DNA from: a virus
Length of the DNA: 29,889 bases
IMG/VR virus record: IMGVR_UViG_3300045135_001134
Span: 1 to 29,889 of that record
Reading direction: 5' to 3' (one strand)
Part shown: positions 13,901 through 22,775 of the stretch, one piece after another
Position numbering within the stretch: the first letter of the stretch is position 1
Layout of the letters: each line of letters opens with the position of its first letter
Program-made: the position numbers and the translations under genes
Notes under the pieces: generated by a model
Seen by the model: only the letters and a program-made list of their open reading frames with translations
Databases searched by the model: none
Told to the model about the DNA's origin: nothing

Positions 13901-14694
13901 AACAATTGATATATCAAGTATGTGTTGGTGAGTCGAAGAATTCCAAACTGTACAAACACTGCATACAGAGCGTTGCAGACTACTGTGAGAAACACGGAAT
14001 AGAACACATAGTCCAACGAGAACCTAAACTTCGAATTGCACCAGATCCATTCATGTCAAATCGCAGTCAAGAGTCACACCAGAAACACGGTGGATTTCTA
14101 CCTATCTACGAGAAAGAAAATGCATTTGACCTGTTAGATCAGTATGACCAGATCGCGATCATTGATGCTGACATCTACATTCGATCAGACGCACCCAACA
14201 TCTTTGAAGACTTTGGTACTGAGAAATCGTTTGGCGCAGTGAGTGAACGTGAGATGCCAATTCAAGGTTGGTATCAACAAAAGATCATAAACTATTCACA
14301 GATGCAGTATGCACATTTACACCGTACCGCAATCGGCGTTGATTTCAAACCAAACAAACTCGGGTATGAGTTTTTCAACATGGGTTTGATCCTGTTGAAC
14401 TGTCAGAAGTTTAAACCATATCTCAAGGGTCAGACCGCAAAACAATTCATACAACGTGCGGAGTTCATGCCGTTTGTGAATGGGGAAGGCGCATGGAAGT
14501 GGAGTACCGATCAGACGCTTCTAAACTTCTTTGTTAAGAAGCATCGTGTTGATGTTAAACATATGGATTGGAAATGGAATGGTCTGTTCACCGCAAACAT
14601 AAAGATAAAGGAGTGTCACTTTGTACATTTCTTTTTGAAAGACAAACTACCCGATCGTGGTGAGAATGTCGAGGAACTAATGAAACAGATATGA
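13897..14694 (+). CDS. GT8-like glycosyltransferase
   Basis: A 265-residue GT-A enzyme. The DxD metal motif is IIDADIYI (D90-A-D92), followed by a GT8-like YEFFNMGLILLN segment and a C-terminal ECHFVHFFLKDKL resembling the GT8 H-x-GxxKPW region. Uses a nucleotide-sugar in the cytoplasm; acceptor unknown. Overlaps both neighbours by four bases. Confidence 0.75.
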   Translation: MKQLIYQVCVGESKNSKLYKHCIQSVADYCEKHGIEHIVQREPKLRIAPDPFMSNRSQESHQKHGGFLPIYEKENAFDLLDQYDQIAIIDADIYIRSDAPNIFEDFGTEKSFGAVSEREMPIQGWYQQKIINYSQMQYAHLHRTAIGVDFKPNKLGYEFFNMGLILLNCQKFKPYLKGQTAKQFIQRAEFMPFVNGEGAWKWSTDQTLLNFFVKKHRVDVKHMDWKWNGLFTANIKIKECHFVHFFLKDKLPDRGENVEELMKQI

Positions 14695-15797
14695 GTTACG
14701 AAGAAAAGACACAGAAGTATAGTACGTGGGGTGACAAGTATCTTCAACATACTGACGTGTTGTATTCCATTCAATACGAAGACAAGTTCAAACCGATCAA
14801 CATTCAGTTATCACTGTGTGAAATCTGCGACAGCGATTGTCCATTCTGTTCCGTTGCGGCACGCCCACTGAAAAGCTACATTTCATGGCCTAAACTGGTC
14901 AAGATGATGCACGACTTTGCAATACTGGGGGCAAAGGCAGTTGAGATCACGGGTGGTGGTAATCCATTACTCTATCGTGACAAAGAACACAAGAAAGACA
15001 TCAACGATGTGGTGACATTGTGTCATGAACTTGGTTTCGACGTGGGTATCATTACAAACACAGAGAAACTTGAGCGTCACCTTAAACCCGAAGTGTATGA
15101 TAAAATCAACTGGATTCGTATCAGTCTAATCAAACTCGACGAAGGAAAAGAACCCGAAGATTATGATTTCGGATCATTTCCAAAAGACAAGATTGGAATG
15201 AGTTATATCATCTATGAAAGCACGGGTGGTGTTCCTGATGAACTGTCTCGAACAAACAAACCGTATGTTGGTACGACGAAAGATACCATCATCAAGATTG
15301 CAAAACTAATCGAGTTGAATCCCGAGGTTAAATTCTGTCGTATTGCGGGTAACGCATTGATCGATGGGTATCAGACAACTATTCAGGAGAAGTGGAGATC
15401 GGTACTCGAAGAGATCGACAACCATTCTAAATTTTTCATTAAAGATGTGTGGGACTCAACCAAACCATTCGAAGACGGTTGTTATGTTGGTCTGACTCGG
15501 CCTTACATTGCACCTCACCCTGATGGTGGAGAGTATCAGGTTTATATTTGCACCAGTCATGTTTTGGAAGCACGAACATACAAACTAGAATTTTCTCTGG
15601 GTAACATTGACAATGTTATTAAAATATGGGATAATTGTAATCTGAACTATGCACAGTATGGTTATCCTTATGAAGTGCGTGATAACAAGGGCAGTTGTTG
15701 GGACAAGGCCTGTGGAACTTGTCTGTACTATAACAACAACCGATTATTGCATACTGTCGCTCAAGAAATGGATAAGGATGACAGGAACTTTGCATAA
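14691..15797 (+). CDS. Radical SAM enzyme 2
   Basis: A 368-residue protein with the cluster motif C46-DSD-C50-PF-C53 preceded by INIQLSLCEI, and an ITGGGNPLLY glycine motif. C-terminal cysteines (about C267, C286, and the CWDKACGTCLYY group) suggest one or more auxiliary clusters. It differs in sequence from the 12366 enzyme, so this is not a recent duplication. A chemically unusual sugar or lipid modification is likely, substrate unknown. TAA overlaps the next ATG. Confidence 0.85.
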   Translation: MSYEEKTQKYSTWGDKYLQHTDVLYSIQYEDKFKPINIQLSLCEICDSDCPFCSVAARPLKSYISWPKLVKMMHDFAILGAKAVEITGGGNPLLYRDKEHKKDINDVVTLCHELGFDVGIITNTEKLERHLKPEVYDKINWIRISLIKLDEGKEPEDYDFGSFPKDKIGMSYIIYESTGGVPDELSRTNKPYVGTTKDTIIKIAKLIELNPEVKFCRIAGNALIDGYQTTIQEKWRSVLEEIDNHSKFFIKDVWDSTKPFEDGCYVGLTRPYIAPHPDGGEYQVYICTSHVLEARTYKLEFSLGNIDNVIKIWDNCNLNYAQYGYPYEVRDNKGSCWDKACGTCLYYNNNRLLHTVAQEMDKDDRNFA

Positions 15798-16369
15798 TGT
15801 TTAGTGAAGAATACTACAAGTCAAACAACTATACAGATTATCTTGCACGAGGTGATCGATATCAGAAACTGGCCAATGAGACGTTGGATCTGTTGGATCA
15901 GTTGAGTCTGCCACACAAGATCGTCTGTGATTTTGGATGCGCGGTAGGTCATCTATTACCTGCACTGGACAAACGGTCGACATATTCTTATGGTACAGAC
16001 ATATCCGAATATGCATTGGATGTGTGTAAAGAAAAGAAACTGAACGTGCGCCTTGAACCGAAGTGGGATATGAATCATGATTTGGTATATTCTCTTGATG
16101 TATTCGAACATATGCAGGTCGAAGAACTGAATGAGTTCTTTGATAAAATCAAATCAAACGTGATCATTTTTCGTATGCCTGTGTGCGCGAGAGAGGGTGG
16201 TGATTATGTTTTGGAAGTGTCTCGACGTGATCCAACACACACCATTCGATGGACAAAGGAACAGTGGTCTGACTATTTCAAACGTTACGGATACCACTGT
16301 TTAGAATTGAACCTACACACCATTTACAACAGTGAAGGAGTCTATTCAGGACTTGCAATACAGGTATAA
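15797..16369 (+). CDS. Class I SAM-dependent methyltransferase
   Basis: A 190-residue protein with SAM-binding motif I CDFGCAVGHLL (44-54), YGTDISEYALDVC as motif II, and SLDVFEHM as the DxFxH post-motif typical of Methyltransf_11/23 enzymes. The substrate is probably a small molecule or glycan, since no nucleic-acid-binding extension is seen. It lies between a radical SAM gene and a phosphodiesterase gene. Confidence 0.85.
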   Translation: MFSEEYYKSNNYTDYLARGDRYQKLANETLDLLDQLSLPHKIVCDFGCAVGHLLPALDKRSTYSYGTDISEYALDVCKEKKLNVRLEPKWDMNHDLVYSLDVFEHMQVEELNEFFDKIKSNVIIFRMPVCAREGGDYVLEVSRRDPTHTIRWTKEQWSDYFKRYGYHCLELNLHTIYNSEGVYSGLAIQV

Positions 16370-16372
16370 GAA

Positions 16373-16837
16373 ATGAAAATTATTAGTCACCGTGGCAATC
16401 TTAATGGCCCAGATCCACTTACAGAGAACTCACCCACACAAATCGATCTCTGTATCTCGAAAGAATACGATGTCGAAGTTGATCTGTGGGTCAATGACGG
16501 TGAGTTGTGGTTAGGCCATGATAAACCCGAGTATCCGATTTCTAAAACATGGTTGACTTTTCGTGTACGCAATCTGTGGGTTCATTGTAAAAACATTGAG
16601 GCGATATACTACCTCAAACAAGAATGTCCACAGATCAATTATTTTTGGCACCAACAAGACGATTACACATTAACATCACATGGGTGGGTGTGGGCATATC
16701 CTGATCAACCTGTACCAAAAAAAGATCCCGATGTTGCGTTTGGTCAAAGATCTGTTTGTGTTATGCCCGAACTGCACAACTCTGATCCAAGTAATTTTAA
16801 TGCAATATGTACAGATTACCCTGAGAGGTACAAGTGA
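16373..16837 (+). CDS. Compact GDPD-type phosphodiesterase
   Basis: A 154-residue protein with the glycerophosphodiester phosphodiesterase catalytic set: H6-R7 (ISHRGN), E19-N20, E35/D37 (VEVDLWV) and H49-D50 (LGHD), ending with CTDYPERY like the C-terminal TDxP of the family. It is much shorter than usual GDPDs (about 240-260 aa), yet the motifs from both ends are there, so it is compact rather than truncated. It may act on a glycerol-phosphate or other phosphodiester in a glycan. Confidence 0.75.
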   Translation: MKIISHRGNLNGPDPLTENSPTQIDLCISKEYDVEVDLWVNDGELWLGHDKPEYPISKTWLTFRVRNLWVHCKNIEAIYYLKQECPQINYFWHQQDDYTLTSHGWVWAYPDQPVPKKDPDVAFGQRSVCVMPELHNSDPSNFNAICTDYPERYK

Positions 16838-18180
16838 TCAAACTGGTTTTATTTGACCTTGACGGGGTTCTGGTCGATGCGAAGAACATTCACTACCTTG
16901 CGTTGAACGAGGCACTGGGCGAAGAATATGCGATCTCATCTGAGGATCATCGCAACATCTATGACGGTCGTAAGACAAATGAAAAGTTGCAGATGTTGAC
17001 TGAACGCAAGGGTCTTCCTGTAGAGTCACACAAGTCTATCTTCGATAAGAAACAGTCGCGCACTGTAGAACTGATGCACGAACTCCCATTGAACACGAAT
17101 GCTCTGGAGTTATTCAAAGAACTAGAACATCAAGGGTACATGATTGGTGTGTGTTCTAACAGTATACGAAGAACGGTACTCACCGCATTATCAAAGTCAG
17201 GTCTGATTGAATATTGTTCGGTCATACTCTCCAACGAGGATGTGAAGAACTCTAAACCCCATCCCGAGATCTATTGGAAAGCAATGTCCATGATGGGTGT
17301 GTTACCAGACGAAACCATTATTGTAGAAGACTCACCTCCTGGCTTACTGGCAGCAGAACGTTCACGAGCTTCCTATATACGTGTAGAGAGTCCGAATGAA
17401 GTGACCAAAGAAAACATAATGCCCAAATTAGAGACAACAAAGATAATGAACAAATGGAAAGATGATAAACTAAATGTACTGATTCCTATGGCAGGTGCAG
17501 GATCTCGATTCGCACAGGCAGGATACACATTCCCAAAACCTCTAATTGATGTAAATGGTAAACCCATGATTCAGATTGTGGTAGAGAACCTCGGCCTAGA
17601 TGCAAACTTCATCTTTGTTGTTCAGAAAGAACATCGTGAACGGTTCAAACTAGATAACATGTTACCTCTGATTGCACCCAACTGCAAGATAGTAGAAGTG
17701 GATGGAATCACAGAGGGTGCGGCATGTACTGCGTTACTTGCAAAAGAGTTCATCGATAACGATGGCCCTTTGTTCTTTGCCAACTCTGATCAGTACGTTG
17801 AGTGGGAACCTGTACAGTTTATGTATGATATGCAGGAGACTCAGGCTGACGGTGGTATCGTAACATTCAAAGCAACACATCCCAAGTGGTCGTTTGCAAA
17901 GATTGACGAGAGTGGTCTGGTGACTGAGGTTGCAGAGAAGAATCCTATCAGTGACAATGCAACCGTGGGGTATTACTACTGGAAACACGGTTCTGATTTT
18001 GTCAGATATGCGGAACAAATGATTGAGAAAGATGTTCGAGTCAATGGTGAATTCTATGTGTGTCCAGTATTCAATCAAGCAATCAAAGACTGCAAAAAAA
18101 TTCGAGTGCACGAAGCGTCTGCGATGTGGGGATTAGGAACACCCGAAGATTTAGAATACTACCTCAAGGAAAGAAAATGA
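16834..18180 (+). CDS. HAD phosphatase - sugar-phosphate nucleotidyltransferase fusion
   Basis: A 448-residue bifunctional protein. Residues 1-205 form a HAD phosphatase/mutase: FDLDG (D8/D10), CSNS (about 107-110), KPHPEIY (K141), VEDSPPG. Residues 213-448 form a nucleotidyltransferase: LIPMAGAGSRF (glycine/Arg loop) and FPKPLIDVNGKPM, then FFANSDQY as the metal site. It would dephosphorylate one intermediate and activate a sugar (or alditol/choline-like) phosphate as NDP- or CDP-derivative for the island's transferases. GTG start overlaps the upstream TGA. Confidence 0.88.
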   Translation: MIKLVLFDLDGVLVDAKNIHYLALNEALGEEYAISSEDHRNIYDGRKTNEKLQMLTERKGLPVESHKSIFDKKQSRTVELMHELPLNTNALELFKELEHQGYMIGVCSNSIRRTVLTALSKSGLIEYCSVILSNEDVKNSKPHPEIYWKAMSMMGVLPDETIIVEDSPPGLLAAERSRASYIRVESPNEVTKENIMPKLETTKIMNKWKDDKLNVLIPMAGAGSRFAQAGYTFPKPLIDVNGKPMIQIVVENLGLDANFIFVVQKEHRERFKLDNMLPLIAPNCKIVEVDGITEGAACTALLAKEFIDNDGPLFFANSDQYVEWEPVQFMYDMQETQADGGIVTFKATHPKWSFAKIDESGLVTEVAEKNPISDNATVGYYYWKHGSDFVRYAEQMIEKDVRVNGEFYVCPVFNQAIKDCKKIRVHEASAMWGLGTPEDLEYYLKERK

Positions 18181-18755
18181 TATGCCGTTGCACCTACTGC
18201 AGTGCACTAGGTAACCAACCTTGGTTGTGGAAACTGGGAGACAACTATTGGTTTGAGATTCCAAAGAATGCTTCGTATGCAATCAAAAGAAACTATAATC
18301 TTGACCGAAACTACCTTGATAACATTCAACCACTTCCGTTTTCCCCAAACATAGAGAAAGTTTACTACGTCTGGAGAGACCCCGTCGAACGTTTCTCTTC
18401 TTTATTTTCACACTATTTTGTGGCAGGAAACAAACGAATCCGTCATGGACAATCGTTTCTTCGTCGGTTGAATCACAATCCCGATCGACTGTCTTTGGAA
18501 GAGAAGGTAGAAATCTGTCTATCCAACATAGACCAATTCACAGACTCCGAAGAAAGACATCATTTTTTTCCTCAACATGCATTTTTAGATTTTCGATACA
18601 ATCTACACAAACTCACTCTAGAAAGTCTGAACGAGTCGCCATTAGGGCCTCTGAAGGTAGAGAATGCAACACATCGAAGACTGTCTGTACTACCCGCATT
18701 AGAAAAATATGTTGATGACATCAAGTCGATATACGCAGAAGACTATAACCTATGA
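18177..18755 (+). CDS. Carbohydrate sulfotransferase-like protein
   Basis: A 192-residue protein with both PAPS-binding elements of the Sulfotransfer_2 type: a 5'-phosphosulfate loop EIPKNASYAIK (27-37) and a 3'-phosphate motif VWRDPVERFSSLFSHY (65-80), followed by FFPQHAFLD. It would transfer sulfate from host PAPS to a sugar. A Cys-rich N-terminus (C3, C5, C8) is unusual. I chose ATG 18177, overlapping the upstream stop; a longer frame starts inside the previous gene. Confidence 0.75.
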   Translation: MICRCTYCSALGNQPWLWKLGDNYWFEIPKNASYAIKRNYNLDRNYLDNIQPLPFSPNIEKVYYVWRDPVERFSSLFSHYFVAGNKRIRHGQSFLRRLNHNPDRLSLEEKVEICLSNIDQFTDSEERHHFFPQHAFLDFRYNLHKLTLESLNESPLGPLKVENATHRRLSVLPALEKYVDDIKSIYAEDYNL

Positions 18756-19555
18756 TTAAGATATTCATACTGACTTATAAGGCACCCGAAGAACTGAATG
18801 CGAATCTCAGTTCTCTTTTCAAAACAGAAGGGGACTATGAAGTACACATTATCAACAATCATTCTGAAGTGTTTGAAGTAAACGAAGAGTTTCGGTCACG
18901 AGTAATTATTCATCACCAAACCACACGTCTGAATGCTGGAACAGGTCATCCCGCAAGAGACTGGAATCAGGCATTGATATTGGGATTCAAGGACTTGATG
19001 AATCCTGAGTGTGAACAAGTTATTCTGTGTCAAGATGATGTGATTTGGCACGACAATTGGATTGAGACACTAAACAAAATTCATCTTAAATACACCTTCT
19101 ACACATGTGGGTGGGGTGATTGTTTCATGAGTTTCAAACCAGAGGCTGTACAACGTATTGGTTTGTTTGATGAACGATTCTCAATTGTGGGATTCCAAGA
19201 CGGTGATTATTTCTTACGCGCATACATCTATAACAAAGATAAGAGTTCGATCAACGATTCATATCACAAACGAGTCCTGAATCCAACTGTTTCTGTAGCA
19301 AAAAGATATACTGATATACCAAAGTCTCGTTCATCTGCCTATCAGAAAACTTTAGGAAAAACGTTGTGGAAACATAAGTGGGGCAATCAAGATGAACGAT
19401 GGACAAATGCAGTCACGGCCACAACACCTTTATGTGACTCCTACATAACATACCCATACTTTGAAAAGAATATAACGACACTCAGAGAACAACGGTTTAT
19501 TTATGATGAATTCGATAAGAACATGAGACCAGAACTAACGGAGTTTCGAAAATGA
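18752..19555 (+). CDS. GT2-like glycosyltransferase
   Basis: A 267-residue GT-A protein. The N-terminal beta-alpha unit IKIFILTYKAPEELNANLSS and VHIINNHS match GT2, and the metal motif is ILCQDDVIW (D95-D96). GFQDGDYFLRAYIYNK resembles the acceptor-side ED/GxDxDxxxR region of the family. Acceptor and sugar unknown. ATGA overlaps at both ends. Confidence 0.8.
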   Translation: MIKIFILTYKAPEELNANLSSLFKTEGDYEVHIINNHSEVFEVNEEFRSRVIIHHQTTRLNAGTGHPARDWNQALILGFKDLMNPECEQVILCQDDVIWHDNWIETLNKIHLKYTFYTCGWGDCFMSFKPEAVQRIGLFDERFSIVGFQDGDYFLRAYIYNKDKSSINDSYHKRVLNPTVSVAKRYTDIPKSRSSAYQKTLGKTLWKHKWGNQDERWTNAVTATTPLCDSYITYPYFEKNITTLREQRFIYDEFDKNMRPELTEFRK

Positions 19556-20130
19556 AATTGTACAAGTACGAATCCTATCAAGAATATGTCGACGCACAGG
19601 TCGCGGCGAATGTTCGAAAGATTAACAATGTATGGGTCAGACCGTCGACGATTTCGAAGATTAAGGCCGCCGCAGGGGGAAATGTTCAGACCATACTGTG
19701 TCACGGAACTCGAAACGCCGCAGAACAGAAATACTTTCGTGAGGCATATCCGTTTGCGATGATTGTTGGTACAGAGATTTCACACACCGCAGACCAGTTT
19801 CCGATGACCGTTCAGTGGGATTTCCACGAAGAGAAAGAAGGATGGAATAATCGATTCGACCTAATATATTCCAACTCATTCGACCATAGTTATGACCCCG
19901 ACAAGTGTTTAACAACGTGGGTAGGGCAACTCGCCGCCGGTGGTAAACTGTTCTTGGAACACGCACTCGATGAGAGTGACAATCGTTCACGAGTATCTGA
20001 CCCACTTGAAATCTCTACCGAAGAAGTGGTAGAATTATTAGAGTCTAAAGGATTACGTATCATCACCAGACTACAACAGAACGACTTTAAAAATCACCCG
20101 TCTGTAATATTTGTTTGTGAGAAACTATGA
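19552..20130 (+). CDS. SAM-dependent methyltransferase-like protein
   Basis: A 192-residue Rossmann-type protein: motif I region TILCHGTRNAAEQKYF, motif II MIVGTEIS, a QWDFHE segment, FDLIYSNSFDHSYDP as motif IV, and LAAGGKLFLEHALDES. The arrangement is that of class I methyltransferases acting on small molecules or sugars, but the glycine loop is degenerate (GTRN instead of GxGxG). GC-richer than the genes further downstream. Confidence 0.65.
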   Translation: MKLYKYESYQEYVDAQVAANVRKINNVWVRPSTISKIKAAAGGNVQTILCHGTRNAAEQKYFREAYPFAMIVGTEISHTADQFPMTVQWDFHEEKEGWNNRFDLIYSNSFDHSYDPDKCLTTWVGQLAAGGKLFLEHALDESDNRSRVSDPLEISTEEVVELLESKGLRIITRLQQNDFKNHPSVIFVCEKL

Positions 20131-20807
20131 AAGAAGGTGTAACCCTTGTTATAACATCGATGGACAGAATGGACTTGTTGGAGAAGACCGTCGAGTCTTT
20201 TTTTCGGCACAACACCTGTCCGATTACCAAGACACTCATTATCGAAGATAGTGGCAAGGAACTAGATTTCTCTAGTGTAGAACAACACATTGTGGGTGAT
20301 TACGAAATCATTCAGAACGAAACCAATCTTGGTCAGTTTGCATCACTCGACAAGGTTTACTCGAAAGTTGAGACTGAATGGATTTTTCATTGCGAAGAAG
20401 ATTGGGAGTTTATCGATAGTGGATTTATCGAAGACTCGATGGAAGTCTTTGAGTCTTATAACGGTAAGTTGTGTACTGTGTGGGTTTGTGCCAGTAAGAT
20501 ACACAAAAACCCAGGCCGAGTCTTGATAGGTGACCACAAAACAAAAAGTGGAAAAACGTTTAGAATTCTATCCCCTGATGTAGCAATGGGTGGATACACA
20601 TTGAATCCTGGCTTGCGTCGAACCGAAGATGTGATGAGAGCTCATCCATATAGAGAGTTACCTATGAACGGTGAGACCAATCGCGAATGGGTTCTTTCTA
20701 AACTTTATGTCAGGAAGTGGGGATATCGCGCCGCGTGGATAGTAGATTCTCACTACTGTGAACACCTTGGTTATGGAAGACATATTCCTAGAGACCTAGC
20801 ACTATGA
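20127..20807 (+). CDS. GT2-family glycosyltransferase
   Basis: A 226-residue GT-A enzyme: VTLVITSMDRMDLLEKTVES, TLIIEDSG, NLGQFASLDKVYS and the metal site FHCEEDWEF (E91-D92) form a clear GT2 pattern. It is short and lacks membrane helices, so it is a soluble transferase. Acceptor unknown. Overlaps both neighbours by four bases. Confidence 0.85.
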   Translation: MKEGVTLVITSMDRMDLLEKTVESFFRHNTCPITKTLIIEDSGKELDFSSVEQHIVGDYEIIQNETNLGQFASLDKVYSKVETEWIFHCEEDWEFIDSGFIEDSMEVFESYNGKLCTVWVCASKIHKNPGRVLIGDHKTKSGKTFRILSPDVAMGGYTLNPGLRRTEDVMRAHPYRELPMNGETNREWVLSKLYVRKWGYRAAWIVDSHYCEHLGYGRHIPRDLAL

Positions 20808-21493
20808 AGGGTCAGATTGTCTATGTCAAGGGACACACGGACTCCGAGAAACAGGCACAGGTCTCACTCGACTCTTTCCTGAAATATGGTTGGGAGGTCG
20901 AGTTGGTCGAAGGTATCACGCCGAAAACACTTGATGAATCAGAGTTCGACTATCCGAATCAGAAAGACGGTAGACTTGATGCATTTCAATCCCAGAACTC
21001 TCCTGCGTACAAAATCAAGAAAAGTTGTTTGTTCAATCACCTGAGATTCTTTCAACGGGTAATCGAACAGAACACACCAATGGCATTTCTTGAACACGAC
21101 ACTGTGTGTCAGTCTGCATGGACAGATCCGACTTTCGATGAACTTTTGATTCTCAATCTTGATCATGCATTCAAACCACCAACAACGTTTGGTGACAAGC
21201 CAGGATTTTCCAATTGGCAACCACCATACTCTATGACTGCCGTTAATGATTTGCCGTCTGACTACCCCTTGAAGTATTACAAAAACAATCAATACAAGGG
21301 TCATAACATGATTGCAGGAACGGCCGCCTATATAATCTCACCGAAGGGTGCAAAGAAATTGTTGAATGCATTGAGTCAAGGATTAGACCAATCAGACTTC
21401 TTTATCAACTCAAGAAACGTTCGATTGCAGTATCTTTCCCCAAGTCCTGTAAGATTTCAAAAAGTTAACTTAAACACGTCACATAAATTATGA
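20804..21493 (+). CDS. GT25-like glycosyltransferase, paralog 2
   Basis: A 229-residue protein: VELVEGITPK, KSCLFNHLRFFQRVIE and MAFLEHDTVC (E97-H98-D99), with AAYIISPKGAKKLLNAL as the conserved GT25 C-terminal segment. EHD replaces the usual EDD. Hand-counted GC over 20821-20940 is about 50%, much higher than in the following gene. Confidence 0.75.
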   Translation: MKGQIVYVKGHTDSEKQAQVSLDSFLKYGWEVELVEGITPKTLDESEFDYPNQKDGRLDAFQSQNSPAYKIKKSCLFNHLRFFQRVIEQNTPMAFLEHDTVCQSAWTDPTFDELLILNLDHAFKPPTTFGDKPGFSNWQPPYSMTAVNDLPSDYPLKYYKNNQYKGHNMIAGTAAYIISPKGAKKLLNALSQGLDQSDFFINSRNVRLQYLSPSPVRFQKVNLNTSHKL

Positions 21494-22080
21494 TTGAATA
21501 TGCTATAGTTGTTTTTATCGGTGCAAGTCAAAAATTTGGGGTAAATACGACAGAGTTTCAAAAAACTCTGAACACTCTGGGATATAAAGATATTTTATAT
21601 GTTGCAGACACTTCAGTGACATGGTATAATAAACGTGGTGTATATGAGAAATTGCATAAACAAATTCAAACATATTTAAACGAAAGACCTCATAAAAACG
21701 TAGTGTTTTTTGGTTCGAGTATGGGTGGGTTTGGTTCTATCTTATATGCATCTGTTTTTAATAGATGTGAAAAGGTAATTGCCTTCGGGCCTCAAATTCA
21801 CATCGACACAAAATTAACCAGTGATTGGGATACACGTTGGGTTCCAAATGTCGGACATCTTAAGGAATTTATATATCCCACTGTAAGTGATAAGTTTCGT
21901 AAGGACATACCGTATCATCTAATTGTGGGTACTGAAGAACCAAGAGACCAAAAACACTTTGATTATGTTCCGAAAAAAGACAACATACATATTCATGTAA
22001 TTGAAGGATCTGATCATAATATTCCGAAATTTTTAAAGAGTCGAAATCAACTAACACAATATATCAGAAAATTATTATGA
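21490..22080 (+). CDS. Small alpha/beta-hydrolase (esterase-like)
   Basis: A 196-residue protein with a nucleophile elbow FFGSSMGGFGS (S77 in GxSxG), a late strand LIVGTEEPRDQ with candidate acid D153, and H176 in EGSDHNIP. A complete serine-hydrolase triad is plausible; a deacetylase or thioesterase on the glycan or its precursors would fit. A hand count over 21541-21780 gives about 31% GC, clearly below its upstream neighbour, suggesting separate acquisition. Confidence 0.7.
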   Translation: MIEYAIVVFIGASQKFGVNTTEFQKTLNTLGYKDILYVADTSVTWYNKRGVYEKLHKQIQTYLNERPHKNVVFFGSSMGGFGSILYASVFNRCEKVIAFGPQIHIDTKLTSDWDTRWVPNVGHLKEFIYPTVSDKFRKDIPYHLIVGTEEPRDQKHFDYVPKKDNIHIHVIEGSDHNIPKFLKSRNQLTQYIRKLL

Positions 22081-22775
22081 AAGCGTATATCATCACATTA
22101 ACAGAAAACAAAGAGTCTACTTCTGCAACTGATACCGCAATTAAATCTAGTATTTCGGTCGGTAACAATTTCAGTATCGAGGTGTTCGATGCAATTACAC
22201 CAGAACGTGTAGAACAAGAGATGGAGTTATTTGGTCTGAAGTGGAACTGGCCATGGCAATATCCTGAAACCGATATGCACAGTGGTTTGATGAAAACTCC
22301 TTATCTGACTGCATATCCCAAAAAGAGAATGGCGTGTTTCATGTCTCACTATCGTCTCTGGAAACATTGTGCAGAACACAACGAACCTCTTCTGATTCTG
22401 GAACACGATGCGATCTTTACTCATAAGGTTCCTTTAGAACTCCTCGAAGAATCTAAGTTCCATGTTATTGGTCTCAATGATCCTCGAAAGGCCACACGTA
22501 AGTCAGAGATGTATCACGATGGTGTTCAGAAACAAGATGGGCCTGTTGTGGAGTGTCCCAAGATAGATCGAGACAATATTGCGCAGGGTCTTGCAGGCAA
22601 TTCTGCATACTACATCAAACCCGAAGGTGCAAAGAAACTAATCGACCTAGTCGCAGAGTTTGGTGCATGGCCTAATGATGCAATCATGTGTCGACAGATG
22701 ATGCCACGTAAGTTGGGTCACCTGCGTAAGTACTGCACTACTCTACAGTCAATGGTATCTTCGACGAAGACATGA
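22077..22775 (+). CDS. GT25-like glycosyltransferase, paralog 3
   Basis: A 232-residue protein: FDAITPERV, ACFMSHYRLWKHCAEHNEPLL, then LILEHDAIF (E109-H110-D111) and SAYYIKPEGAKKLIDL with PNDAIMC near the C-terminus, all standard GT25 positions. The EHD variant is again present. Among the four paralogs this and 23491 look most alike in layout. Transfers a sugar, probably to an LPS-like acceptor. Confidence 0.85.
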   Translation: MKAYIITLTENKESTSATDTAIKSSISVGNNFSIEVFDAITPERVEQEMELFGLKWNWPWQYPETDMHSGLMKTPYLTAYPKKRMACFMSHYRLWKHCAEHNEPLLILEHDAIFTHKVPLELLEESKFHVIGLNDPRKATRKSEMYHDGVQKQDGPVVECPKIDRDNIAQGLAGNSAYYIKPEGAKKLIDLVAEFGAWPNDAIMCRQMMPRKLGHLRKYCTTLQSMVSSTKT

